Shown: positions 47,401 to 59,940 of the stretch, piece by piece | Layout of the letters: each line of letters starts with the position of its first letter | How positions within the stretch are numbered: position 1 is the stretch's first letter | Source of the DNA: Aspidapion aeneum | Taxonomy: Eukaryota > Arthropoda > Insecta > Coleoptera > Brentidae | Assembly: GCA_963576565.1 (NCBI GenBank) | Contig: OY755038.1 | Location: forward strand, 11,857,756-11,921,755 | DNA: 64,000 bases | Direction: 5' to 3' | Program-made: the position numbers and the translations under genes | The notes under the pieces: model-generated | The model's input: the letters and a program-made list of their open reading frames with translations, nothing else | Databases searched by the model: none | Told to the model about the DNA's origin: nothing

Positions 47401-49843
47401 AAAACCGTCTGATTAACTTCACAAGATTTGTCACATCGACCAGCAGTGTTCTGAGGAGTCCCATAAGGACGAAACGGTTAACTGTCAACACTTATTAGGT
47501 GTCCATTAGATCTTGGACCCCCGGTTTAGCTTTCAGGCTACCCACAGAAAAATATAAGGGAAACAAAAAAACTCCTTTTTGCCCGATTAGCCACGAAACT
47601 TGTTTGATTGTTCATTTTAAATTTATATGCGACATTTCCTGATAGATTTACATTCAAAATTGTAAGAAATAAAATAAATTAATATAAACAAAAATTATTA
47701 AAAATTTTAAGTTTTTTTTCACCAGTTTCTTAATCCCGTGGGTGGATCAAATATAAACAAGCCTTTTAAACTTACTAACGGAAAAATCATTCAAGATGAA
47801 CGTGGCCGTTATAATTTTGGAGTAGGAATATTCAGCAGCATGTAGACGGCTGATAGTGCTGCGATGCTCATTTGGCCAAGAGCAATGGCAATGAGCGAGA
47901 AGAAGGTACACAGCAGTGTTGTGCAAAGAATAATCATTAAATTTCTTACACGCGAAAACGTGAAACCTGCTGAAATTCGATGCAGATTGTGAGCACAGTT
48001 CGGAAATAAGACGCTTTCGTGGGTACCTGTAAAAACTTGGTGCAAAGAAATTAACGACGGCCGTGAGCGTGTCGACAACGTGAGTCACCCACATCGTCTG
48101 TGTACCATCATTTCTGCAGGCAAAGTTTTAGCCACCGTTTTCTGGGACTGGAGAGGAGTTTGTCGATTTTTTGCACTAGCGAATAACAATAAACGCGGCT
48201 TACTACTGCAACTTACTCAACCAGATAAAGTTTGATTATTGCCAAAAGAGGAGAGCACACCCCATCCAAGATGTGTTGCTCCTGCATGACAAGGCTAGAC
48301 CTGATATGGCAGCTGACTGTGCTGGAATACCCTCCATACAGTCCAGATTTGTCACCTTGCGATTTTCATATGTTTGGTCCACTCAAAGATTCACTGGCAG
48401 GCGAGCAATTTCAGACCAATGAAGAGGTGGAGGCATTTGTGTGCAACTGGTTAGATACCCACCCATGAAAACGGGATTAAGAAACTGTCAAACTGTTGGG
48501 AAAAGTGTATTAACAGAGAAGGGGGATGTATAGAAAAGTAGCAAAAATTTCTGTTTTGTGTCATGTTTCTAAATAACTAGTTTATAAACAAAGGCTTGTT
48601 TTGTAAAATTCCAGCTATTGATATCCCAGTAATTGATACTTTTTTTTGCTTAAATTAATCATGAGTTTTAAAACAAAACTGTTTAATTATTTGAAGATAT
48701 TTAGAACACATTAAAACTTGAAACTTTGATATTGGGACAATACATAAATTTTTAAAAAATGTCAACAGATTGAGAAAATTTAATTGGATCTCCTGCTGTT
48801 ATAATGGATCAATCTAGGGGTTTCAATAATTAGAAATGTATTTTTTATTTATCCAGTAGTTGATATGCACATTTTTCTAGGTAATATAAAATAAAATTAA
48901 GATAGAAATGAAAAAACTGTATTCTTCAGTCTTTTCTATATTTTGTAATTTTAGGAAAAAGTCCATATTATGGTGGACTCATTGAATAGGAAATCAAACA
49001 GGTTATTGTCTTCCTCCACTAATTTTTAATTTGTTTTAAACAAATTAAAAATTATTAGAGGAAGACAATAACCTGTTTGATTTCCTTTTCTATATTTCCC
49101 TATGTAAAAATTACTATAATAGCTTCCAAAAGACAAAAAAAATATTTGGTTTAACAAAATGCAGCAGTTCTCTTATGTCTTGCTTGAGCAACCATCAGAA
49201 AAATGGTATGCACAGGTCAACATTCAATAGAAACAAAAACTTGAATAGGGTTTCCATATACCCTGACTTACTAGTTTTCACACATTTAAATAAAATTTAG
49301 AAGAAATCTTTTTATGGGGAAAAATATGAAGTATCAATCAATGGCAAGGTATCAATCACTGGGCATTTTAGCTTAATGGTAAATACTTGGGTGAATACTT
49401 AGTTAAGATTCATTAGCTCATATCATATAAAGCCTTCTTTCCAAGTGCAAGTAAGTAAATTTGACTGTGCTAAACACAGTTCTAGAGAAAAAGTACTTAA
49501 AGTTTATCAACTTTGGTTGGGAGGAGGGGGAGTGTCAAATTCCAAAATATTTGTGTTGAATTGAAAATAGTAAACTTGAGAGTAAACTTTTACCTTCTTC
49601 CAGTCTCCTAGAATAATTATACAAAAAATACAAGTTAATTAAATAATGAAATGATGTAGGATAGTACAGGACACAAGTAAACAGTCTCCATATTTCCAGC
49701 CTTGCTATTCGTTCATATAATAAGATCATATTCAAAGGATCTATGAGCTTAAATCTGCCCAATAGGGTAAATGCCACTGAGCCTGTAAACCATGCCCTAG
49801 TAAGGATTGGTACTCCATAGTACCAAGTGGAGAGATCTGACAT
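28104..49843 (-). CDS. Der-1: Derlin-1, complete coding gene in four exons
   Basis: A 248-aa multispanning ER membrane protein of the DER1 family (rhomboid pseudoproteases) that helps move misfolded proteins from the ER for degradation with p97 and ubiquitin ligases. Coding exons are 49843-49594, 44832-44741, 42246-42070 and 28331-28104. The phases agree (250+92+177+228 = 747 nt) and all junctions are GT-AG. Visible family marks: N-terminus MSDLSTWYYGVP, WR motif at residues 52-53, ARPADY, SVLYVWCQLNKDT, FWFGTRFKA, the YPLELGG block, and a C-terminal p97-binding SHP-like box GHGHVLG. The length matches the roughly 250 aa of animal Derlin-1. Introns of 4.8, 2.5 and 13.7 kb are packed with transposons. 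Family identity is certain by pattern; the Derlin-1 rather than Derlin-2 call rests on the C-terminus and middle blocks. Confidence 0.95.
28366..31397. mobile_element. TA-flanked foldback element, CAGGGTGTCCCAAATTGGGC ends
   Basis: CAGGGTGTCCCAAATTGGGC at the left is mirrored at the right, flanked by TA (28364-28365 and 31398-31399). The arms extend through 30182-30577 and 30988-31377, about 430 bp each once the nested element at 28406-30179 is removed. The unique loop spans about 400 bp. It is non-coding. It lies in Derlin intron 3, and its left edge is 33 bp from the exon 4 acceptor. Confidence 0.85.
28406..30179. mobile_element. Nested element with CCCAAGTAACATT inverted ends
   Basis: CCCAAGTAACATT and AATGTTACTTGGG bound 1774 bp inserted into the arm of the foldback element, with GT duplicated on each side. 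The undisturbed partner arm at 31365-31380 proves the insertion point. The body is studded with TATAAAACC/GGTTTTATA motifs in both orientations. No transposase is seen; the frame 29687-29869 is a by-product. Confidence 0.8.
31400..31860. other. Non-coding intron sequence with a lone CAGGGTGTAATTT end
   Basis: At 31524 a CAGGGTGTAATTTAAATGATG motif looks like another transposon terminus. Its partner is not evident. The rest is AT-rich intron of Derlin-1. Confidence 0.4.
31861..32561 (+). mobile_element. Hairpin-ended repeat family, copy 3
   Basis: Same architecture and orientation as copy 1: TACTCTGCCAAT start, AGCTCACAC hairpin, internal units, CAGA microsatellite, terminal hairpin ending GAGCTAA. 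It lies in Derlin intron 3, directly before the foldback element at 32586. Confidence 0.85.
33060..33719 (-). repeat. 3' LTR of BEL element 2
   Basis: 660 bp, identical by eye to 39493-40152. It contains the small hairpins CTCTAATTTT/AAAATTAGAG and, at the very end, AACAAGTT/AACTTGTT. Confidence 0.95.
33720..33733 (-). promoter_or_regulatory. Candidate polypurine tract of BEL 2
   Basis: On the minus strand TTTTGGTGGGCCGA directly precedes the 3' LTR. It is less purely purine than the BEL 1 tract, so confidence is moderate. Confidence 0.5.
33741..37826 (-). CDS. pol: BEL 2 Pol (protease, RT, RNase H, integrase)
   Basis: 1361 aa from an ATG that begins one base after the Gag stop. Residue 96 is the protease Asp in VLDSGSQ; RT carries YIDD at residues 510-513. 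An A17/RNase H-like region follows (LCGFCDASKRGYA). The integrase zinc-binding part (VLSKCVRCLR) and core show D1069 (GVDFSG), D1135 (SDNGTNF) and E1177 (GLWESG), and the DUF5641-type tail ends in LVKLCPLP. No stop or frameshift interrupts it. The pol frame is also open upstream of its ATG into the end of gag, so either frameshifting or reinitiation could express it. Confidence 0.95.
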   Translation of the reverse strand: MSPNASPNSSPRGYLASQQSFRSPATGCPLQNYSTQNNNNFTSTSSNSQVPIATPSGSNPTHCGFISAQSQVLLSTILVKIQDVRGHFQTVRAVLDSGSQNTFCSQKLAQQLGLPRQPLCSNIQGVGGNSLTSDLGSIFIKICNFQKPDIFVSTQAIILQKVCTDLPSVKINTENWHFVKNLPLADPTFYNPSPVNLLIGMDLFPLIIQGEKIASDDPNHPFAMGTIFGYILMGQINQPLISTPPINALFCQNENDSLSQLISKFWETDCVPQKTHLKPEDEICENYFKQSVSRNQDGRYTVSLPFRTFDNPPQFPGIKQVALNRFLSLEKKLLRDKNLYCEYSKFMNEYLELGHMDYDSEKEDDSDSYFIPHFAVVKNEAITTKTRVVFNASITDPFTHISLNQVLLSGPKLQKDIIQILLHFRLNPVTLTCDIQKMYRGININPDHQKYQKIFWRFNPNEKVSVFKLRTVTYGVNCSPYLALRTLQHLAESEYDNYPHAAKVILNDTYIDDVTTSCKTVQEALNLQHELTELLGNAGLKLHKWSSNRSEVISHLDPSLVNPAVLSLDSDDVTKVLGLCWHPSYDEFRFNILPNQQSCTKRTLLSFLARCYDPHGYLTPVTFTLKYLIQQIWLLGISWDATPTLEIVRQWTLYQSEFQVLEKFSLPRHIDITNAESIDLCGFCDASKRGYACVIYLRVLRNAKYHIYFVLAKSRIAPLKKFVSIPRIELLAATLLSEVLKYTYDIFIKRFTINNIYAFSDAMVVLHWIKSHPSKWKTFVANRVSLIQDNINPECWLYTPTFLNSADVASRGCSPSELLNHPLWWAAPSFLQESFDKWPTKTPQVKINDSLETEERKNVALISCDRITENFLDSLLNNKSDFYAIQLLLARSLRFINNCRLSADVRKKTNIDYIDLFNALKCLANHEQQKYFSEVILNLQNQKKCIKPIQKLNPFLDQDGLIRVGGRIQQAMTISYGQKHPLLLPKESRLSYIFIEYMHKKYLRVGVQTVQYLISQIFWILSAKRLIKTVLSKCVRCLRVKPHSYEQIMGQIPSYRLIPQKPFTFSGVDFSGAIPITLSKHRGVKTQKAYICLFICLNTKALHLELVSDLTSDAFLAALRRFVARRGYIKTLFSDNGTNFVKSSKELLDLARNACTQQAIAWNFIPPSAPHFGGLWESGIKSVKTHLIRTIGSQILSYEELYTVLCQIEAILNSRPLTPQSTDCNDLQVLTPGHFLTHGPLVSVPDEDFSSKPENRLSRWNLVQRIQADFWRRWSQEFLHTLQVRNKWLELCAEPKIGTVVLIKDELSPPLQWRVGRIIEIFKGPDGHARVANVRTASGIFKRPLVKLCPLPIDSDSPTEK
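37828..39129 (-). CDS. gag: BEL 2 Gag
   Basis: 433 aa, from an ATG in the context ACAATGAG. The N-terminus is a charged helical region. Residues about 125-290 match the DUF1759-type capsid region (LRIVEFHGDITKFPTF, NTLLKRYHNPR). Three Cys/His clusters follow: CAFCDSNTHSIYLC, CLNCLSSIHLTNSC, CRYC. Unlike BEL 1, all knuckles lie within the Gag frame. It ends at TAA (37830-37828), immediately before the Pol ATG. Confidence 0.93.
   Translation of the reverse strand: MSTQLKKLEALRNVQHNRINTLHNLANACLTDDTKKPCLQVRLIDLDEMKETFFIYQNQIIEAYSASPERLEEENERLTEFDDSFYDIKRIQKQLFEVKIEAPQPQNLTQISNSSDPDRFMASLMPRLRIVEFHGDITKFPTFLDMYNSSVHNNPSIPTNAKFNLLLSYLKGSPLNVVKHLQITDANYIIAYNTLLKRYHNPRLSAQTYWRSVYNFPALKDDNPETLRTLLDVFSENIEALKTLNYDTDQWCFPLANILLDKLPEVLLSRFELANSRSNEMPKYQEIYHFLETQCNSLYSLQSKNRFKNNKQFYKNNASPYYTKTLLGTENTHSKDRCAFCDSNTHSIYLCNAFKGKSPYERYSYAKNKKLCLNCLSSIHLTNSCQSLRSCRYCPGNQRHHSLIHFERNYNYANSQNQNRSHFDANVNFSQNL
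39473..39490 (-). promoter_or_regulatory. Candidate primer binding site of BEL 2
   Basis: On the minus strand TGGTCCAGGTTCGAGCCC starts two bases after the 5' LTR. Position and TGG start suit a tRNA primer site. I cannot assign the tRNA; the TTCGAGCCC part resembles a T-loop itself. Confidence 0.5.
39493..40152 (-). repeat. 5' LTR of BEL element 2
   Basis: 660 bp, the partner of 33060-33719 with no difference seen. This indicates a very recent insertion or recent gene conversion. Confidence 0.95.
40515..41400 (+). pseudogene. RTE-like LINE fragment, RT C-terminus
   Basis: Three frames together give the last part of a non-LTR reverse transcriptase: GCCITPTLFKIYLEQVL, then FADDQILVA (active site), then KYLGLKITADGTLD, YGSEVWPIKDR, and a C-terminus with LVWYGHVQRM and GRRKRGRPRRSW. 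In-frame TAG near 40721 and frame changes near 40760 and 41190 make it dead. It ends in a TA-rich tail. The position is Derlin intron 3, antisense to the gene. The clade assignment (RTE-like) is inference. Confidence 0.85.
41405..41446. repeat. TA dinucleotide microsatellite
   Basis: About 18 TA units in direct continuation of the LINE 3' end; probably its tail. Confidence 0.85.
41447..42069. other. Derlin intron 3 sequence, no element assigned
   Basis: AT-rich, with a run of 13 G's near 41931-41941 and a lone transposon-like end near 41742 (GACCCTGTACAT). Nothing coding is seen. Confidence 0.4.
42070..42246 (-). CDS. Der-1: Derlin-1 coding exon 3
   Basis: 177 nt between acceptor TTTATAG and donor GTAAGA, phase 0 at both ends. 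It encodes LLMDPMVMSVLYVWCQLNKD and WFGTRFKAIFLPWVLLGF, the most conserved part of the family. Confidence 0.95.
42602..43269. mobile_element. Mutator-like foldback element with 10-bp target duplication
   Basis: Two near-perfect inverted arms of about 300 bp start ACAAGACGCTAGCGCTACC. The flanking GTGACTAGCT is duplicated (42592-42601 and 43270-43279). The long arms and 9-11-bp duplication suit Mutator-like elements. The centre contains ACCTAACC/GGTTAGG and ACCGAACC runs and the palindrome around CTAGAGGATGTGAATCCGAA. It is non-coding and lies in Derlin intron 2. Confidence 0.88.
43280..43597. other. Derlin intron 2 sequence, nothing recognised
   Basis: AT-rich, non-coding, between the foldback element and copy 4 of the hairpin-ended repeat. 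Confidence 0.4.
43598..44320 (-). mobile_element. Hairpin-ended repeat family, copy 4
   Basis: A complete copy in reverse orientation: TTAGCTCACAC hairpin, TCTG microsatellite, three internal units with GAAAGGTAATTGAGTC, second hairpin, TTGGCAGAGTA end. It lies in Derlin intron 2. Confidence 0.87.
44321..44740. other. Derlin intron 2 sequence next to exon 2
   Basis: AT-rich and non-coding. The minus-strand frame at 44416-44640 has no known features. Confidence 0.4.
44741..44832 (-). CDS. Der-1: Derlin-1 coding exon 2
   Basis: 92 nt between acceptor TTATTTTAG and donor GTAAGA. It encodes DSYAARPADYAFLLIFNW and the following membrane stretch to ADMP, corresponding to the GRPADYLF..NWI block of animal Derlin-1. 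Confidence 0.93.
45280..47339 (+). pseudogene. 5'-truncated LINE with RT (Jockey/CR1 group)
   Basis: The LINE interrupts the ribozyme element between TCTCTCG and GTATCTCGG, as the uninterrupted copies at 58975 and 59465 show. It encodes RT with LPIFKGGDHNIPSNFRPIAV, QFGFQ, VPQGSILGPL and FVDD at about 46240-46255, and continues into the thumb region. A one-base frameshift near 46765 ends the main frame at 46822, while the true C-terminus continues in the next frame to about 46956. The 3' end has AATAAA and a TTTGAC repeat tail. The open frame from 45125 fuses host-element sequence to the LINE by chance. Confidence 0.9.
47445..47492 (+). ncRNA. Type I hammerhead ribozyme motif 1
   Basis: The order is AGTGTT (stem I), CTGAGGA (core), GTCC-CATAA-GGAC (stem II), GAAA (core), CGG-TTAA-CTG (stem III), TC at the cleavage position, then AACACT closing stem I. 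All invariant core positions are present. Predicted cleavage lies after 47486, in the triplet GTC. Stem III is only 3-4 bp with one GU pair, as in Penelope-like and retrozyme hammerheads that work as dimers. Confidence 0.87.
47910..48545 (+). pseudogene. Mariner transposase pseudogene
   Basis: Broken frames spell recognisable mariner blocks: IIIKFLTRENVKPAEI at the N-terminus, VLATVFWDWRGV (first catalytic Asp region), then VLEYPPYSPDLSPCDFHMFG (with the D of the third motif) and a C-terminal tail. Several stops and frameshifts, and a shortened middle, rule out function. It lies in Derlin intron 1, opposite in strand to the gene. Confidence 0.85.
48546..49593. other. Derlin intron 1, 5' part, with one long hairpin
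   Basis: AT-rich intron sequence next to exon 1. Apart from the hairpin at 48988-49086, no element or gene is recognised. Confidence 0.45.
48988..49086. repeat. Near-perfect hairpin of about 48-bp arms
   Basis: AGGAAATCAAACAGGTTATT...and its inverse pair across a centre of TTTGTTTTAAACAAA, with about two mismatches. Transcribed as part of Derlin intron 1, it would fold into a long stem. Confidence 0.87.
49594..49843 (-). CDS. Der-1: Derlin-1 coding exon 1
   Basis: Starts at the ATG of MSDLSTWYYGVP and ends after GAAGAAG with donor GTAAAA, phase 1. It holds transmembrane helix 1, the WR loop (EIWRLFT) and the start of helix 2. An AG just upstream (TTTTTAG|GAAGAAAATT) may be an acceptor for a non-coding first exon. 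Confidence 0.95.
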
Positions 49844-50300
49844 AATTTTCTTCCTAAAAATAACGCTGTATTTAACTCTATGTTATGTATATACTTTTAA
49901 CAGTAAAGTAGTAAAATTTCTATAAAAGCCTCCCCTAAATTTATAAATGCAAAAACACCTAAACTTACCTTAACCTTTTTATTTAAGAAAACCTAACCAT
50001 TTACTTAATTAAGTACGACCACAATTTGTCTTTTAATTTTTTATTTTTTTACTAAATTACGAATTTTCTTAAAACTTTTCACCTAACCTATAAAAATTTT
50101 GAAACGTCACGGTACAGCTGACGTAGCTTTTTTGACCAATGAAAAACGAGGAAAAAGAATCACGCAGAAACCGTACTGACCGTAGGAAAGAAATTAAAAT
50201 CCTCCTTTGTCAAAAGCACAAGCATTTTTTTTGTTGGTCGTGAGGTAATTTGACAATTGACACAAAGACGCTTTCAGTAGTGAATATACGGAAAACGTAA
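49844..50300. promoter_or_regulatory. Divergent Derlin-1 / Ral promoter region
   Basis: Derlin-1 runs left from 49843 and the Ral 5' exon ends at 50325, so both transcripts must start in this interval of about 450 bp. It contains ACGTCA-like and GACGTAG motifs near 50105-50125. No TATA box is convincing. The function is inferred from gene position only. Confidence 0.6.
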
Positions 50301-50325
50301 ACAAAAGCTGAAAATTTACAAACAG

Positions 50326-50776
50326 GTATGTTTTTATTAATTTTCTAGTAATAACGGTAATTAAAGGTAAGATAAATTATAGCTATTTATAAAAGTAGAG
50401 CAATAAAAACCAATTAATGCATTTTTAAATGAATTTGACCCATTTTTATGATTCTTCCCTTATAGAGGGCACTCCTCTTTTTCAAGTGGTGTCCTCCAAG
50501 GGATGACTCACTTGTTTAGGAGGCGCCTATAGGAAATTCATGAAAAAAATAGTTTTCTAAATGTCTTGTTTATTTGATTTTTACTACGCTTTACAGGTTG
50601 TTTACTGTTAAATATTTAAAATTTTTGGCAAAGATAATAAATAAACTTTTTTGGTTAAATACCACTCAAAAATTGATTTTATTTTGTGTACACAGTTGTT
50701 TTGAAAAAAAAAACTTTTAACTCCAATTTGAATAACATTTGGCAGTTTTTTAGGTTTTATTTATAACTGTTTTCAG
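50326..50776 (+). other. Ral intron 1 (5' UTR intron)
   Basis: Bounded by GTATGT and TTTTCAG. No element or gene is seen inside. Confidence 0.6.
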
Positions 50777-58349
<7,573 letters not shown>

Positions 58350-58529
58350 GTATAGAAAACTTTAAATATTTTTTTTTTTAAATTGAAACTTTTAAATGAT
58401 ATATTATTTTTTTAAATTAGTTATTTGGGCCAAAATTATCAAATGTCTGTCCGTCTATTAATGATGTTTTTGAGAACAAAATATGATTTTTTTATGAGTA
58501 CAAAAATTTTTCAAGAGGAAGGTTTCATT

Positions 58530-58667
58530 TTATAAAAATGAATGAGTTTATTCCGATTTTTTGCCAAAGCAATAATGACGAACTGCAGAATTTTGCCTTT
58601 TTTGGATGTTCTTATCAAACGATTAGACAGAAACATTCAAACCACTGTATATAGGAAACTTACACAC
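58530..58667 (+). pseudogene. Penelope-like RT C-terminal fragment
   Basis: A frame from about 58590 reads LPFLDVLIKRLDRN and TTVYRKLTH, which matches the conserved FLDV...VYRKPTHT block near the end of Penelope-like reverse transcriptase. It is cut at about 58668 by the tandem ribozyme units. The preceding bases are in another frame, so it is decayed. Confidence 0.75.
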
Positions 58668-59086
58668 CCACGGAAAAATATAAGGGAAACAAAAAAACTC
58701 CTTTTTGCCCGATTAGCCACGAAACTTGTTTGATTTTTAAATTCACGGGTACGAAATTCCACGTTTGTTAGTATTATTTGGCTTAAAAATTCCGTTGATT
58801 GACGCTCACTGTCTTGAAGACGGGTAAAAATGCAATCTGTGTTGATCCGGCCTGAAAGACAAAGAGCTGTCGTAGGTCACGGACTATAGTTGTTTTCTTT
58901 TATTTGCATTCGATCTTTTCATTGATCGATATTGTATAGCAGTGTTTTCTTTCGCCTGCTTTTGGTTTTTTTGTTTCTCTCGTATCTCGGTAGATGGCGC
59001 CTCTTGCTATAGTTCGCTCACTAATTACATTTAATTAGAGACAAAGCCGTCTGATTAACTTCGCAAGATTTGTCACATCGACCAGC

Positions 59087-59134
59087 AGTGTTCTGAGGAG
59101 TCCCATAAGGACGAAACGGTTAACTGTCAACACT
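59087..59134 (+). ncRNA. Type I hammerhead ribozyme motif 2
   Basis: Same sequence as motif 1: stem I AGTGTT/AACACT, core CTGAGGA and GAAA, stem II GTCC/GGAC, stem III CGG/CTG around TTAA. Predicted cleavage lies after 59128. It is in the first tandem unit. Confidence 0.88.
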
Positions 59135-59577
59135 TATTAGGTGTCCATTAGATCTTGGACCCCCGTGAGGTTTAGCTTTCAGGCTACCCACGGAAAAATA
59201 TAAGGGAAACAAAAAAACTCCTTTTTGCCCGATTAGCCACGAAACTTGTTTGATTTTTAAATTCACGGGTACGAAATTCCACGTTTGTTAGTATTATTTG
59301 GCTTCAAAATTCCGTTGATTGACGCTCACTGTCTTGAAGACGGGTAAAAATGCAATCTGTGTTGATCCGGCCTGAAAGACAAATAGCTGTCGTAGGTTAC
59401 GGACTATAGTTGTTTTCTTTTATTTGCATTCGATCTTTTCTTTCGCCTGCTTTTGGTTTTTTTGTTTCTCTCGTATCTCGGTAGATGGCGCCTCTTGCTA
59501 TAGTTCGCTCACTAATTACATTTAATTAGAGACAAAACCGTCTGATTAACTTCGCAAGATTTGTCACTTCGACCAGC

Positions 59578-59625
59578 AGTGTTCTGAGGAGTCCCATAAG
59601 GACGAAACGGTTAACTGTCAACACT
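59578..59625 (+). ncRNA. Type I hammerhead ribozyme motif 3
   Basis: Identical core and stems to motifs 1 and 2. Predicted cleavage lies after 59619, so the two cuts in the array would release a 491-nt monomer. Confidence 0.88.
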
Positions 59626-59750
59626 TATTAGGTGTCCATTAGATCTTGGACCCCCGTGAGGTTTAGCTTTCAGGCTACCCACGGAAAAATATAAGGGAAA
59701 CAAAAAAACTCCTTTTTGCCCGATTAGCCACGAAACTTGTTTGATTTTTA

Positions 59751-59940
59751 CGATAAGGAGTTTTGTAACCAAAAAATCTCTCAAATAATAAGAAATGTAT
59801 TTACTAAATCCCATGTGAGTGGTAAATCATATGTAGGTAAAACGAAATGCCCGCTTCAGGTTAGAGTAAATTAACATCTAAAAAGTGCCCAAACGGACAT
59901 AGGAAACATATGGAAACCGCTCCTTAACGAAAACAAGCGT
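59751..59940 (+). pseudogene. Penelope-like GIY-YIG endonuclease fragment
   Basis: A frame reads SGKSYVGKTKCPLQVRVN, a stop, then HLKSAQTDIGN. This matches the YIG-type block and following EH region of the C-terminal GIY-YIG endonuclease of Penelope-like elements. The codon expected to be the catalytic-site Glu before His is a TAA. With 58530-58667 it forms the remains of one element, with the linker lost and the tandem array inserted. Confidence 0.65.

Larger units (their letters stand above)
44965..47606 (+). mobile_element. Ribozyme-bearing retroelement in Derlin intron 1, split by a LINE
   Basis: An about 110-bp end segment (AATCGGGCAAAAAGGAG, TTTCCCTTATATTTTTC) lies inverted at the left and direct at the right. 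Between them is the body also found at 58668-59750, including a hammerhead ribozyme. A 14-bp direct repeat ATTGTTCATTTTAA flanks it (44951-44964 and 47607-47620). A LINE is inserted at 45280-47339. Variable-length duplications and direct or inverted terminal segments are typical of Penelope-like elements. No ORF of its own is seen. Confidence 0.75.
58668..59750 (+). mobile_element. Tandem array of ribozyme-bearing retroelement units
   Basis: The segment ACCCACGGAAAAATATAAGG begins units at 58668, 59188 and 59678, in the same orientation. Two full bodies (520 and about 490 bp) and a third end segment are present. Each body ends with a hammerhead motif. The second unit lacks a 29-bp piece (CATTGATCGATATTGTATAG region). 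Otherwise the copies are almost identical. The body contains no ORF. The layout fits Penelope pseudo-LTR arrays or retrozymes. Confidence 0.85.

Noticed and set aside
47722..48490. TTTCTTAATCCCG / CGGGATTAAGAAA as transposon ends around the mariner pseudogene
   Set aside because: The right copy is part of the mariner coding remnant, so the inversion looks like a local rearrangement, not element termini.
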